A stretch of 64,000 nucleotides of DNA, from positions 1-64,000 of the forward strand of contig NZ_JAIVKM010000005.1 of the NCBI RefSeq assembly GCF_020523985.1, written 5' to 3'. Below the pieces are notes generated by a model. It saw only the letters and a program-made list of their open reading frames with translations. It was not told the origin of the DNA and did no database searches. Position numbers and translations under genes: made by a program. The stretch comes from Mangrovibacter yixingensis. Its GTDB lineage: Bacteria > Pseudomonadota > Gammaproteobacteria > Enterobacterales > Enterobacteriaceae. Position 1 is the stretch's first letter. Every line of letters starts with the position of its first letter. Shown piece after piece: positions 1 through 8,834 of the stretch.

Positions 1-396
1 TGTTGTACCGGAAATCGTTCCGGTACTGTTACTAAGTGATGTGATAGTGCCGCTGTTTTGCAGGCCGACTGTGGTGCCGGTTATGCTGCCCGTATTCGAC
101 AACGTACCAATATTGCCCGCACTGCTGATGCCAACACCACCAGTAATTATGCTGCTATTAATCAACGATGTAATCGCGCCATCGTTCTGAATACCTGTTG
201 TTGTACCGGAAATCGTTCCGGTACTGTTACTAAGTGATGTGATAGTGCCGCTGTTTTGCAGGCCGACTGTGGTGCCGGTTATGCTGCCCGTATTCGACAA
301 CGTACCAATATTGCCCGCGCTGCTGATGCCAACACCACCGGTAATAATGCCGCTATTAATGAGCGACATAATGTCAGTGTTGTTCTGAATACCTGC
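1..396. repeat. Two 198-bp direct repeats inside the adhesin gene
   Basis: The sequence at 1-170 recurs almost unchanged at 199-368 with an exact 198-bp period, equal to 66 codons. Similarity decays gradually towards 400. The near-identity over ~170 bp implies a recent duplication or ongoing gene conversion, as is common in repetitive adhesin genes. The repeat continues past the left edge, so copy number is unknown. Confidence 0.95.
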
Positions 397-831
397 GGTA
401 TTACCGGATATTGTGGCTCCGGTATTATTGGTTAGCGATAAAATAGTACCGTTGTTGAGGAGGCCAACAGTATCACTAAGCATTGCGGTATTATTAATAG
501 CGACAAGGCTATTACTGGTGTTTTCCAGGGCCGCAAATGATGTACCACTAAGCAGCCCACTATTAGTTAATGTTCCTGCTAACGCAGATGCAGTTAATGC
601 TGCGGCACTCGATGAACTAAGTGTGCCATTGCTAGTCAGTGTCATATTCCCACCAGACCAGTTAACGCATCCGGTGGACCCTACCACAGTGACCGTGCCA
701 CCCACATTTATACAAGATGCATAGGCTTCTGTAGTTGACATCAATGCGATAGCAGACCCCAGAGACAAGCCAAGAACCTTACGTCTGTCGAGTTGTGTTG
801 TATCGGCAGGACTTTTTCTGTATTTACTCAT
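1..831 (-). CDS. Large repetitive beta-helical adhesin, N-terminal part (partial)
   Basis: The reading frame is open from an ATG at 831 to the window edge (277 codons, no stop), so the C-terminus is missing and its secretion type cannot be read. The first ~38 residues look like a signal peptide: a polar 16-residue N-region, an Arg pair (LDRRKVLGLSLG), a hydrophobic stretch and an A-Y-A cleavage site. The rest is very rich in Ser, Thr, Gly, Asn and Ile. It is built of 66-residue repeats, each made of three ~22-residue sub-repeats of the form G-I/L-x-N-x-G-x-I-x-x-L-x-N, typical of right-handed beta-helix passenger domains of autotransporter or two-partner adhesins. No ESPR-type extended signal is present. 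Two TPR modification-enzyme genes lie upstream on the same strand. That it is a surface adhesin is inferred from composition and repeats. Confidence 0.8.
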   Translation of the reverse strand, partial: MSKYRKSPADTTQLDRRKVLGLSLGSAIALMSTTEAYASCINVGGTVTVVGSTGCVNWSGGNMTLTSNGTLSSSSAAALTASALAGTLTNSGLLSGTSFAALENTSNSLVAINNTAMLSDTVGLLNNGTILSLTNNTGATISGNTAGIQNNTDIMSLINSGIITGGVGISSAGNIGTLSNTGSITGTTVGLQNSGTITSLSNSTGTISGTTTGIQNDGAITSLINSSIITGGVGISSAGNIGTLSNTGSITGTTVGLQNSGTITSLSNSTGTISGTT

Positions 832-1154
832 TCCATACCTTATTATTTATTATATTTTTTCAGATTAAGCGCATTGCATTTAATGCAAATTGCAATAAAC
901 AACCACTACATAAATCATCATAGTTTATGTTCATAGCGATACAAATAGCTTAAGCACCGGTATTAATTTTTTTTCTTATCTCCATCCTTAACACAAATTA
1001 ATGACAAACCGAGCCTGGCCAATAATTACAATTCGCTGAAAAAAAAGACCATATAGAATTATATTAAGAGATTTCTGCCATAGCTGCTAAACATGACTTC
1101 CCCTACCAGGAAGATAAATCAGGTAAAAGTGGCAAGAATTACGCGCTCGGGTCT
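832..1154. other. AT-rich intergenic region upstream of the adhesin
   Basis: This 323-bp gap separates the TPR/glycosyltransferase gene from the adhesin on the same strand. It is clearly richer in A and T than its neighbours, with runs of T and A around 967-975 and 1041-1048. No ORF or RNA gene was recognised. It probably carries the adhesin's own promoter, but no single promoter could be assigned with confidence. A curved, AT-rich leader of this kind would fit H-NS control, which is inference. Confidence 0.5.
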
Positions 1155-2357
1155 CTAGTGTTTTTCGTGCGTAATGGAAGCCCCCGCGTCATTAACTGCA
1201 CTCTTTAACTCTCTTAAAGCCACAGCAACATTTCGCAGAACGATTTCCCATTGCCCTGGGGCAGGTTGGCGGAACAAACGCATAGCAGGATACCAGGGAG
1301 AATCCTCACGTTGCATTAACCAGCGCCAGTCATTCAGAAAAGGCAACAGTACCCAGGCTGGGCAGCCAAGCGCACCAGCCAGGTGAACCGGCGAAGAGTC
1401 TACAGAAACCAGGGTATCTACCATACTAAGGATAGCGGCCGTATCATCGAAATCATGGATTTCATCACTCAACGACAACAACGACATACCCGGTGGCGGT
1501 GTCACAGCCTGCTCTGCCGCGGGCCCTTTCTGCAGCGCCAGAAAAGTAATACCCTCCAGAGCCAACGGTGCCAGGTCAGCCAATATAAGTGAACGACGCT
1601 TATCATTGGCATGAGTGGGGCTCCCTGCCCACACCAACCCCACTAACGGACGTGGCAGGCCAGCAAGCCGTGCCCGCCATTTTTCCACGCGCTCAGGATT
1701 GGCGAACAAATAAGGCATTCTTCCCGGTAGTTGCGACAGTTGCAGACCGAGTGCCGCAGGCAGACTCATCAGTTCGCAGTGAAAATCGAAAGGGGGAGGA
1801 AGTGTTCCCCGTGCTATCAATTGGTTATACCCTCTTACTCTTCGTGCCAGGCTACTGGCTTCCTGGTTTACCTCCAGCACGATATGAGCCCCACTGCGTT
1901 CCTGAGCCTGCTCTACCAGCCGCAAAAACTGGAAAGTATCGCCATAACCTTGTTCATCGTGGATCAACAATGTCTTCCCTTTTACAGACTGCCCTTCCCA
2001 GCGCGGTTTTTGCATATGCCGCTCAAACATGCGGGTATGGTCAAGCTTGTAGCGAAAACGGTACTCACGCCAGCCGCGTGTAAACTCGCCTTGTAGCAGC
2101 AGCATCTCGGACAAGTCGAAGCGCGCACTCATATCGCCAGGCACTGTTTGCACAATCATGTCCATAACCTGAGTTGCAGCGGCGAATTTTCCTTGCTGGC
2201 GAAATGCCGTATACAACTGACGCCACAAGGGGACAGGCCCAGTACCGGAGGCCAGCGTCTGACACAACATCACCTCTGCTTCGGCCCAGCACTCAGCCTT
2301 CAGGAGTGCATCAACCTGCTGCCAGACTGCGTTAAGATCTCTCTGTTCCGGGTTCAT
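1155..2357 (-). CDS. TPR-containing glycosyltransferase-like protein
   Basis: A 400-residue cytoplasmic protein without a signal peptide. Residues ~10-110 form two to three TPR-like helical pairs. The C-terminal half (~150-390) has the layout of GT-B-fold glycosyltransferases related to GT9/GT41: LVGLVWAGSPTHANDKRRS opens the C-terminal Rossmann half, and DTAAILSMVDTLVSVDSSPVHLAGALG matches the nucleotide-sugar pocket helix and loop of that group (motif at about 307-333). The ATG overlaps the TGA of the upstream sulfotransferase gene by 4 bp (ATGA), implying translational coupling. The adhesin gene lies 323 bp downstream on the same strand. The donor sugar and the acceptor cannot be read from sequence. 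Adhesin or another surface protein is the best guess from context; a cell-surface glycan is the alternative. Confidence 0.75.
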   Translation of the reverse strand: MNPEQRDLNAVWQQVDALLKAECWAEAEVMLCQTLASGTGPVPLWRQLYTAFRQQGKFAAATQVMDMIVQTVPGDMSARFDLSEMLLLQGEFTRGWREYRFRYKLDHTRMFERHMQKPRWEGQSVKGKTLLIHDEQGYGDTFQFLRLVEQAQERSGAHIVLEVNQEASSLARRVRGYNQLIARGTLPPPFDFHCELMSLPAALGLQLSQLPGRMPYLFANPERVEKWRARLAGLPRPLVGLVWAGSPTHANDKRRSLILADLAPLALEGITFLALQKGPAAEQAVTPPPGMSLLSLSDEIHDFDDTAAILSMVDTLVSVDSSPVHLAGALGCPAWVLLPFLNDWRWLMQREDSPWYPAMRLFRQPAPGQWEIVLRNVAVALRELKSAVNDAGASITHEKH

Positions 2358-4447
2358 TTTTGTTTAACACCGAGCACGTCCAGGAGTGGGCCGAGGTGTT
2401 CGGCGTGCCTGTGCCAGCGCCCCCGGGAAGATGTATAGATGGGTTGGCGCACCTGGGCCACGCTTGCCGTGCGCACAATACGCCGCGTTTCGTAGAATGC
2501 CAGACAGGCGCCATCCCAGGGAAGATTAATGAAGTCAATCAGGCGCCGCGCCTGGCTTTCCAGATCGTCAACTACCGCTTCATAATCAACTTCAATAAAA
2601 CATTCCTGTGGCAATATCTGGCGAAAATGAGCCATCAGAGTCTGGTAGTCGAGATAAAACTGCCCAAGCTCATCCAGTTGGTAAGCAAATAACTGTTCAC
2701 CGGAAAAAAGTTTGCTGTAACAGGAAAGGCACGTATCGACAGGATCACGGCGGCAGTGGATGATACGTGCACCTGGCAGCAGCAGTGGAATCAACCCTGC
2801 ATAGAGGAAGTTTCCTGGCAGTTTGTCTATCACTCTCGGTGCATCTGGTGCAAGGTTATCTATCTGCTCAAGATAGTCTGCCGCAATATTAATAAATTGG
2901 GTATTGCTCCAATTCGTTACTGCATCCGGGAAGCGCCCCACACGCTCTACTGCCCTACCTAGCGCGCCTAATTCGCCAGCACCGTAGACATCAGGATGTG
3001 ATGAGAGAATCTGTTCAACCAGAGTGGTACCGGAGCGTGGCATCCCGATGATAAAAACAGGGCGGTCAGAAGCCACTCCAGCTCCTTTGAATCGTTCCAT
3101 TAATGCCGGAGTGAAAACGTCAGCAACACTTTTCATCCAGGTGCTAATCTGTTCGGCATCATAACTAAAAGTAGCCCGTTTAAAAGCATTACCCCGGTCA
3201 AGATGGGAAAATGCACGCTCCGAATTTCGGCAATCCAGGTACGCTTTACCCAGCGAGAAATGCAGTAGCATTTGTTCATTCAGCGGAAGCGCTGGCTCAC
3301 GCGCCAACGCATTTTCCATAACATCGATGTCAGGATCGCCTGACTGATAGAATTTATTATCACATCGCGCAGCCAACACCCGATGTGAATCAGGAAAACG
3401 TTTCAGTGCCTGTTCAAACACTGTATCTGCTGCTTCTTTGTTCCCTATTTCCATCAGTAAAACGGCTCGTGCAACAAGAGCTTCTTCGGCGACCGTACCG
3501 GGTAATTCCGCCGCATGGTTATAGGCTTGTTCCGCCTCTTCATACTGCCCAAGCCCTTGTAACGCTTTACCCAAAACCTTATGCGTATTCGCATTGCCCG
3601 GTACAATAGCCAGTGACTTTTGAGCAACAGCAACTGCTTCCTGATAACGTTCATCGGCAATCATAATTTGGGCGAGTGCTGTTAGCCCACCCACATGTTG
3701 TGGCGAAAATTCCAATAGTGAATTGACCCAATGGCGAGCATCAGCATAACGCATACGCGACAACTCGATATTCGCCAGGTTTAAATACGCATCCGCCAGT
3801 TGCGGGTTGATATCTAGCGCCTTGCGGGCAGAAGCCACTGCATCATCAATACAACCGAGGTCACTTAACAGCAAAGTGAGGTTGCTATACACCTCAGCAT
3901 ATTCGGGACGCAACACCAAAGCTCGCTGGTAGCATTCCTGTGCACGAGGCAAATCGCCAAGACGTTGATAAGTATTGGCCAGGTTGTTATGCGCTTCAGC
4001 GTTATCCGGTTGTAATGATACAACATATTCCAGGCACTCCAGGCTGGCCGTGAATTTTCCGGCCTCCTGCAGAATGATGCCAAGGTTACTCCAGGCCACA
4101 ACAAGTTCGGGTTCTTGTTCCACTGCTCTCCGTGCGGCTTGCTCGGCATCCATCAGCAAACCTTTCTGGCGATAAAGCTCGGCCAGGTTGCTATAGATTA
4201 TTGCCGGAGCGCCAGGGGACTGGCAGGCTTTACGTATATAGTCGATAGCCTTGTCCGGCATACCGTAGGCATGCATCATAAGGCCCAAGAGATTAAGGGC
4301 ATCGTGCTGTAATGGTGCGACTTCCAGCACCTGCAGGCAAAGCTGCTCTGCCTGTGCGGCCTGCCCGGCATTCCAGTGAGCATTCGCCAGCTCCAGGGCC
4401 TGAAGAACCGTCAATTGTTGCGAATCAACAGGGTTGCTATTACTCAA
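2354..4447 (-). CDS. TPR-containing PAPS-dependent sulfotransferase
   Basis: 697 residues. Residues ~15-420 are about ten tandem TPRs (repeated A..W/L..LG/A..Y patterns). Residues ~460-690 form a Sulfotransfer_3-type domain: the 5'-phosphosulfate loop PVFIIGMPRSGTTLVEQ at ~463-479, a DKLPGNF motif at ~541, and the 3'-phosphate-binding stretch IIHCRRDPVDTCLSCY at ~562-577. The family transfers sulfate from PAPS to hydroxyl groups, and TPR-fused members usually act on peptides or glycans. Translation apparently starts at a TTG preceded by GAGGA; no in-frame ATG exists until residue ~57 and the upstream frame is closed. It is the first gene of a coupled pair with the TPR/glycosyltransferase. Such proteins are not part of the core enteric genome, so acquisition by transfer is likely. 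Confidence 0.8.
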   Translation of the reverse strand: MSNSNPVDSQQLTVLQALELANAHWNAGQAAQAEQLCLQVLEVAPLQHDALNLLGLMMHAYGMPDKAIDYIRKACQSPGAPAIIYSNLAELYRQKGLLMDAEQAARRAVEQEPELVVAWSNLGIILQEAGKFTASLECLEYVVSLQPDNAEAHNNLANTYQRLGDLPRAQECYQRALVLRPEYAEVYSNLTLLLSDLGCIDDAVASARKALDINPQLADAYLNLANIELSRMRYADARHWVNSLLEFSPQHVGGLTALAQIMIADERYQEAVAVAQKSLAIVPGNANTHKVLGKALQGLGQYEEAEQAYNHAAELPGTVAEEALVARAVLLMEIGNKEAADTVFEQALKRFPDSHRVLAARCDNKFYQSGDPDIDVMENALAREPALPLNEQMLLHFSLGKAYLDCRNSERAFSHLDRGNAFKRATFSYDAEQISTWMKSVADVFTPALMERFKGAGVASDRPVFIIGMPRSGTTLVEQILSSHPDVYGAGELGALGRAVERVGRFPDAVTNWSNTQFINIAADYLEQIDNLAPDAPRVIDKLPGNFLYAGLIPLLLPGARIIHCRRDPVDTCLSCYSKLFSGEQLFAYQLDELGQFYLDYQTLMAHFRQILPQECFIEVDYEAVVDDLESQARRLIDFINLPWDGACLAFYETRRIVRTASVAQVRQPIYTSSRGRWHRHAEHLGPLLDVLGVKQK

Positions 4448-5051
4448 AATATTCCTCGGTCATAAAGGCCCCACTGGCTGGATTGTGTCTGTAAGCAGCA
4501 GGTTATTACCCGGACGCTTCAACGTGGAACACAGTCTGAATTGGACGCCATTCTGGATGGTGTCCAATAATTATTGGTAATATCTTCGTCCTCAGAATAG
4601 GTGACGCAAAAATAGAGTGCAACATCTGTTTGTTCAGTTTGAAAGCCTGCCGATAATCACTTATGTGCATGAATGAGAAATGCTCATGGCTGCTTTAACT
4701 GGTTATTAGTAATAATTAAAGAAAACGTGACAGCAAGACGATCTTGCAGACATCAGATTACTTTTTCTTATTGTTAGCCAATTAATTATTAGCCAACTGA
4801 TACCCTTTTTATTCTTAAAACAAGATAGCCTTGAATTTATTGTGTCAGTATCACTGCTAACCGTTTATACAATCTAACAGAGTGTAACCCTGCATGTGTT
4901 TAGCATCCCTGAGAAAAAAAGCGAGATTAATCACAGTCAGAATAAACGGGGCAATAGCATTTTGGCGCGGAACAGGTTGTTCAGAGAAAGGCAGGAAATT
5001 ACGAGAGAGTATTGCAGAAAAAATGATACGCATCGTAAAAATAGTAAGGCT
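4448..5051. other. AT-rich intergenic region between fabB and the sulfotransferase gene
   Basis: About 600 bp with no credible gene. It has a perfect-looking hairpin (4540-4568) and a strongly AT-rich stretch at 4700-4850 with the repeated word TTAGCCAA. It marks the boundary between the core fabB side and the accessory adhesin locus. The promoter of the TPR gene pair should lie here, but none could be assigned with confidence. Confidence 0.5.
4540..4568. repeat. Inverted repeat upstream of the TPR sulfotransferase gene
   Basis: A 12-bp stem (ATTGGACGCCAT paired with ATGGTGTCCAAT, one G-T pair) around a 5-nt loop, 93 bp upstream of the sulfotransferase start. There is no T-run on either strand, so it is not a canonical intrinsic terminator. 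It could be a leader hairpin or an operator. Confidence 0.6.
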
Positions 5052-5082
5052 ACAAAATAAAGGGGCAGTCACCCGCCCCTTA
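5052..5082 (-). terminator. Rho-independent terminator of fabB
   Basis: Read on the minus strand, AAGGGGC and GCCCCTT form a 7-bp GC-rich stem around GGGTGACT, followed by TATTTTG. It lies about 25 bp after the fabB stop codon. Confidence 0.85.
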
Positions 5083-5104
5083 TGCAAAAGACCTTAAAAC
5101 GTCT

Positions 5105-6325
5105 TCATTTGCTGTATTTACGCATTACCAGTGTGGCGTTGGTGCCACCAAAACCGAAGCTGTTAGACATAACAGTCGTCAGGTCGCGCTCAACAGGCTC
5201 AGTGACAATGTTCATGCCTTCAGCCAGCGGATCACGTTCGTCGATGTTAATGCTTGGCGCGATAAAGCTGTGTTCCAGCATCAGCAGGCTGTAAATTGCT
5301 TCCTGAACCCCTGCCGCACCCAGTGAGTGACCGGTCATGGCTTTAGTAGCAGACAGCGCAGGCGTGTTATCGCCAAACACTTCACGAATCGCACCCAGTT
5401 CTTTTACATCACCAACTGGAGTAGACGTACCATGAGTATTCAGGTAATCGATAGGTGTATCTACACCATCCATTGCCATTCTCATGCAACGTGCTGCACC
5501 TTCGCCAGACGGAGCAACCATATCTGCACCATCAGACGTTGCGCCGTAACCAACGATTTCTGCATAGATATGAGCACCACGAGCCAGAGCATGCTCCAGT
5601 TCTTCAACCACGACCATACCGCCACCGCCCGCGATAACAAAACCATCACGGTGAGTATCATAAGTACGGGAAGCTTTTTCCGGCGTCTCATTGTATTTGG
5701 TAGACAGCGCGCCCATGGCATCGAACTCACAAGCCAGTTCCCAGCACAGCTCTTCACCGCCGCCAGCGAACACGATGTCTTGCTTACCGAGCTGAATTTG
5801 CTCAACCGCATTACCAATACAGTGTGCTGATGTTGCACAGGCGGAGCTGATAGAGTAGTTCACGCCATGAATTTTGAATGGCGTAGCCAGGCAGGCAGAA
5901 ACACCAGAGGCCATGGCTTTGGTAACAACGTAGGGGCCAACAGCTTTCAGACCACGAGGGCTGCGCATGGCATCTGCACCAAAGACCTGGAATTTTGGCG
6001 AACCGCCACCAGAACCAGCAATCAGCCCAACGCGTGGGTTGTTTTGGTAAACTTCGTCAGCCAGTTTGGCATCTTTAATTGCCTCATCCATGGACAAGTA
6101 AGCATAAATAGAGGCGTCACTCATAAAGCGAACGACCTTGCGATCGATTAAGCCTGTGGTATCCAGCTTGACATTACCCCACACGTGGCTACGCATACCG
6201 GAATCTTTCAGTTCTTGAGAGAAAGTGATCCCTGAGCGCCCTTCACGCAGAGATGCCAGGACTTCCTGCTGGTTATTACCGATGCTGGAAACGATACCCA
6301 GGCCAGTAATCACTGCACGTTTCAT
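5105..6325 (-). CDS. fabB: 3-oxoacyl-[ACP] synthase I
   Basis: 406 residues, the same length as E. coli FabB. It condenses malonyl-ACP with acyl-ACP in cytosolic type II fatty-acid synthesis and is needed for elongation of unsaturated chains. The catalytic Cys lies in [12 protein letters not shown] (about 163), with the two His in [11 protein letters not shown] (about 298) and TGHSLGAAG (about 333). The glycine-rich C-terminal [12 protein letters not shown] is intact. It is divergent from mnmC, as in E. coli. A FabR palindrome and an adjoining FadR-like operator lie in the shared upstream region, matching the known dual control of E. coli fabB. A strong terminator follows. Confidence 0.98.
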   Translation of the reverse strand: MKRAVITGLGIVSSIGNNQQEVLASLREGRSGITFSQELKDSGMRSHVWGNVKLDTTGLIDRKVVRFMSDASIYAYLSMDEAIKDAKLADEVYQNNPRVGLIAGSGGGSPKFQVFGADAMRSPRGLKAVGPYVVTKAMASGVSACLATPFKIHGVNYSISSACATSAHCIGNAVEQIQLGKQDIVFAGGGEELCWELACEFDAMGALSTKYNETPEKASRTYDTHRDGFVIAGGGGMVVVEELEHALARGAHIYAEIVGYGATSDGADMVAPSGEGAARCMRMAMDGVDTPIDYLNTHGTSTPVGDVKELGAIREVFGDNTPALSATKAMTGHSLGAAGVQEAIYSLLMLEHSFIAPSINIDERDPLAEGMNIVTEPVERDLTTVMSNSFGFGGTNATLVMRKYSK

Positions 6326-6370
6326 TCAATACCTCTTTCACTGCATATTTTAGATTTCGTGTCGCACAAT

Positions 6371-6406
6371 AGCGTACAGTTGTACGCCGAACAAGTCCGA
6401 TCAGCC
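6371..6406 (-). promoter_or_regulatory. FabR palindrome and adjacent FadR-like site upstream of fabB
   Basis: AGCGTACAGTTGTACGC (6371-6387) contains the perfect palindrome GCGTACA-GT-TGTACGC, matching the FabR repressor site. Three bases later, 6390-6405 reads on the minus strand GCTGATCGGACTTGTT, close to the FadR consensus with its central GGACNWGTT half. E. coli fabB is activated by FadR and repressed by FabR through adjoining sites, so the arrangement is conserved. Confidence 0.75.
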
Positions 6407-6482
6407 ATTTTATGCAGATAATTTGCGCCAGCTCAGACTAACCCTTAAGATCGTGGCACACCGTGTTATACGAGCAACTTAC

Positions 6483-8492
6483 GTGAAACAAAACTGTATA
6501 CAAACTGCCACACTGGACTTCAATGCTGAGGGTACACCTGTTTCCCGACAATTTGATGACGTCTACTTTTCAAATGACAATGGGCTGGAAGAAACTCGCT
6601 ACGTTTTCCTCGATGGAAATAAGCTGAAAGACCGGTTTTTCAACCACCAGGAACCTGTTTTTGTGGTGGCTGAAAGCGGTTTTGGGACCGGGTTGAATTT
6701 TCTGGCACTGTGGGAACAATTCGCGCTCTTCCATGCCGGCAACCCGCAGGCCGGGCTACAGCGGCTGCACTTTATTAGTTTTGAAAAATTCCCGTTACGC
6801 CTGGACGACCTCACCAAAGCTCACCAACAGTGGCCACAGTTGGCTACATTCGCCACCCAATTGCAGGCGCAATGGCCTGATGCGGTTGCTGGCTGCCACC
6901 GCCTGGTTCTGGATAATGGGCGTGTAACAGTAGATTTATGGTTTGGCGATATTAATACCAGCCTCACCCAACTTGACTGCACCCTGAATCAGCGAATTGA
7001 TGCCTGGTTTCTGGATGGCTTTGCCCCTTCACGTAACCCTGATATGTGGAATCAGGCATTGTTTGACGGAATGGCTCGCCTGGCAAAACCCGGTGGAACC
7101 ATGGCGACATTCACCTCTGCAGGTTTTGTTCGCCGTGGGTTACAACAGGCGGGTTTTCAGGTTGAAAAGTGCAAGGGCTTTGGCCGCAAGCGGGAAATGC
7201 TAACCGGGGTGCGAAATGAAGCGTCCAGTACGCCACTCACAGCGCCATGGTATACGCGCCAGGCAGCAAGTGGCAGGGAAACGGCCATCATAGGTGGTGG
7301 TATCGCCAGTGCATTATTAAGCCTTGCGTTATTACAACGTGGCTGGGATGTGACCCTGTACTGCGCCGATAGCGCGCCAGCACAAGGTGCATCAGGCAAC
7401 CGCCAGGGTGCTCTGTATCCCCTTCTTAACCAGCATGACCCGGCGCTGGCAGCTTTTTTTCCGCACGCTTTTGGGTTCGCTCGGCGGTTGTATGACCGCC
7501 TGCCAGCCACATTCGCCCACGACTGGTGTGGTGTTACTCAGCTGGCCTGGAACGAAAAAAGTGCCGATAAACTGGCAAAGATGCTGGATATGCCACTACC
7601 AGAAACACTGATTCATGCAGTCAGCAAAGAAGCGATGCTGGCAACCTGTGGCGTTGAAACTGGCGTTTCCGGTATTTGTTTTCCGCAAGGTGGCTGGCTT
7701 TGCCCAGAAACGCTCACCAGCCTGGTCATTACACTGGCCTGTGAACAAGGCCTGAAAGTGCATTATAACCAACAGGCCATGAACCTGAGCCAGAGTGATA
7801 CAGGCTGGGAGATTCACTTCGCCAGTGGCCTGGCTGCGCAGCATTGCAGCCTGGTACTGGCAAATGGCCACAATATCACCCAGTTTGAACAAACGGCTCA
7901 TATCCCTGCCTACCCGGTTGCCGGCCAGGTAAGCCATATTCCCACCACACCAGGGTTAGGTGCACTGAAACAAGTGCTGTGTTATGACGGTTACCTGACA
8001 CCCGTTGACCCTGTTCGCGGGCAACACTGCATTGGTGCCAGTTACCATCGGGGCCATACAGAAACAGCCTACAGCGAAGAAGACCAGGTTCATAACCGGC
8101 AACGGCTGGTTGATTGCCTGCCACAAGCAGCATGGGCGCATGAAGTCGATACCAGCGCAGGTGATGCAAGATGTGGGGTGCGCTGCGCTACCCGTGATCA
8201 TATCCCGATGGTTGGCAATGTTCCGGACTACAGCGCATTTATGAATGATTATGTCCACCAGTCACCGGAAGAAATTGCCTCAGCACAGTGCTTGCTGCCG
8301 GTTCACCCAAACTTGTTTATGCTCGGTGCTCTGGGTTCACGTGGGTTATGTAGCGCTCCCCTGGTAGCAGAGATACTGGCAGCACAAATGAGTGCGGAGC
8401 CATTACCATCGGACAGGGAAACACTGGCAGCCATGACACCGTCCAGGTTATGGGTGCGTAAGTGGCTAAAAGGCAGGAAAATAGAGAAATAA
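6483..8492 (+). CDS. mnmC: Bifunctional tRNA mnm5s2U34 biosynthesis protein
   Basis: 669 residues from a GTG start chosen because the protein then begins [17 protein letters not shown], collinear with the E. coli N-terminus. The open frame extends 20 codons upstream but that part has no family similarity. The N-terminal half is the SAM methyltransferase MnmC2 ([15 protein letters not shown] near residue 60, [17 protein letters not shown] near 180). The C-terminal half is the FAD-dependent oxidase MnmC1, opening with the dinucleotide motif [16 protein letters not shown] (~270) and ending LGALGSRGL. It converts cmnm5U to nm5U and then mnm5U at the wobble position of several tRNAs. It is divergent from fabB and convergent with yfcL, with a shared hairpin at its 3' end. 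Confidence 0.95.
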   Translation: MKQNCIQTATLDFNAEGTPVSRQFDDVYFSNDNGLEETRYVFLDGNKLKDRFFNHQEPVFVVAESGFGTGLNFLALWEQFALFHAGNPQAGLQRLHFISFEKFPLRLDDLTKAHQQWPQLATFATQLQAQWPDAVAGCHRLVLDNGRVTVDLWFGDINTSLTQLDCTLNQRIDAWFLDGFAPSRNPDMWNQALFDGMARLAKPGGTMATFTSAGFVRRGLQQAGFQVEKCKGFGRKREMLTGVRNEASSTPLTAPWYTRQAASGRETAIIGGGIASALLSLALLQRGWDVTLYCADSAPAQGASGNRQGALYPLLNQHDPALAAFFPHAFGFARRLYDRLPATFAHDWCGVTQLAWNEKSADKLAKMLDMPLPETLIHAVSKEAMLATCGVETGVSGICFPQGGWLCPETLTSLVITLACEQGLKVHYNQQAMNLSQSDTGWEIHFASGLAAQHCSLVLANGHNITQFEQTAHIPAYPVAGQVSHIPTTPGLGALKQVLCYDGYLTPVDPVRGQHCIGASYHRGHTETAYSEEDQVHNRQRLVDCLPQAAWAHEVDTSAGDARCGVRCATRDHIPMVGNVPDYSAFMNDYVHQSPEEIASAQCLLPVHPNLFMLGALGSRGLCSAPLVAEILAAQMSAEPLPSDRETLAAMTPSRLWVRKWLKGRKIEK

Positions 8493-8505
8493 CCGGAAGA
8501 ATTAT

Positions 8506-8525
8506 GCCCGGCGTACCCGCCGGGC
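8506..8525. terminator. Hairpin between convergent mnmC and yfcL
   Basis: A perfect 8-bp stem GCCCGGCG/CGCCGGGC with a TACC tetraloop, 13 bp after the mnmC stop and 8 bp beyond the yfcL stop. It lacks a long T-run, so its terminator function is likely but not certain. Confidence 0.6.
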
Positions 8526-8533
8526 TGCCTGCA

Positions 8534-8809
8534 TTATGCTATGGCCTGATTCCATAGTTTGTCCCACATTTCCAGAACCAGCACCTGGTCTGGTGGTGAC
8601 AGTTCCCCAGCGCTGATGGCTTTTTCAAGGCTATGGCCAACATGCTGATACACACGTTCAAAGGAGTGGTCATCACCTTGCTCAACTTCGGCAATCGCCA
8701 GGGTCAGGTGCCCACGCAAATAGCCGCTGGCAAACAATTCGTCGTCAGAGGCATGCTCGACCATGCCATCAATTAAACCCAGAATGCGTGCTTCAAACGC
8801 TTCAATCAT
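8534..8809 (-). CDS. yfcL: YfcL family protein
   Basis: 91 residues starting [15 protein letters not shown], close to the E. coli YfcL length of 92. The longer open frame upstream (to 8938) overlaps epmC and is not conserved. AGGAGAGAC precedes the chosen ATG. It is a small acidic helical protein with the conserved core [21 protein letters not shown] (split in the family by one variable position) and a C-terminal [13 protein letters not shown]. Its function is unknown. It is the last gene of the minus-strand run prmB-aroC-mepA-yfcA-epmC-yfcL. Confidence 0.92.
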   Translation of the reverse strand: MIEAFEARILGLIDGMVEHASDDELFASGYLRGHLTLAIAEVEQGDDHSFERVYQHVGHSLEKAISAGELSPPDQVLVLEMWDKLWNQAIA

Positions 8810-8834
8810 ATGTCTCTCCTGCTTGGTATGGCGC

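Noticed and set aside
1-400. Regular repeats that could suggest a CRISPR array
   Set aside because: The 198-bp period is coding, in frame, and has no short repeat/spacer pattern.
413-724. Plus-strand ORF of 103 residues over the adhesin
   Set aside because: It is the antisense shadow of the repetitive adhesin frame, has no ribosome-binding site and no family resemblance.
4857-5087. Small ORFs on both strands downstream of fabB
   Set aside because: They run through the fabB terminator and lack start signals or known relatives.
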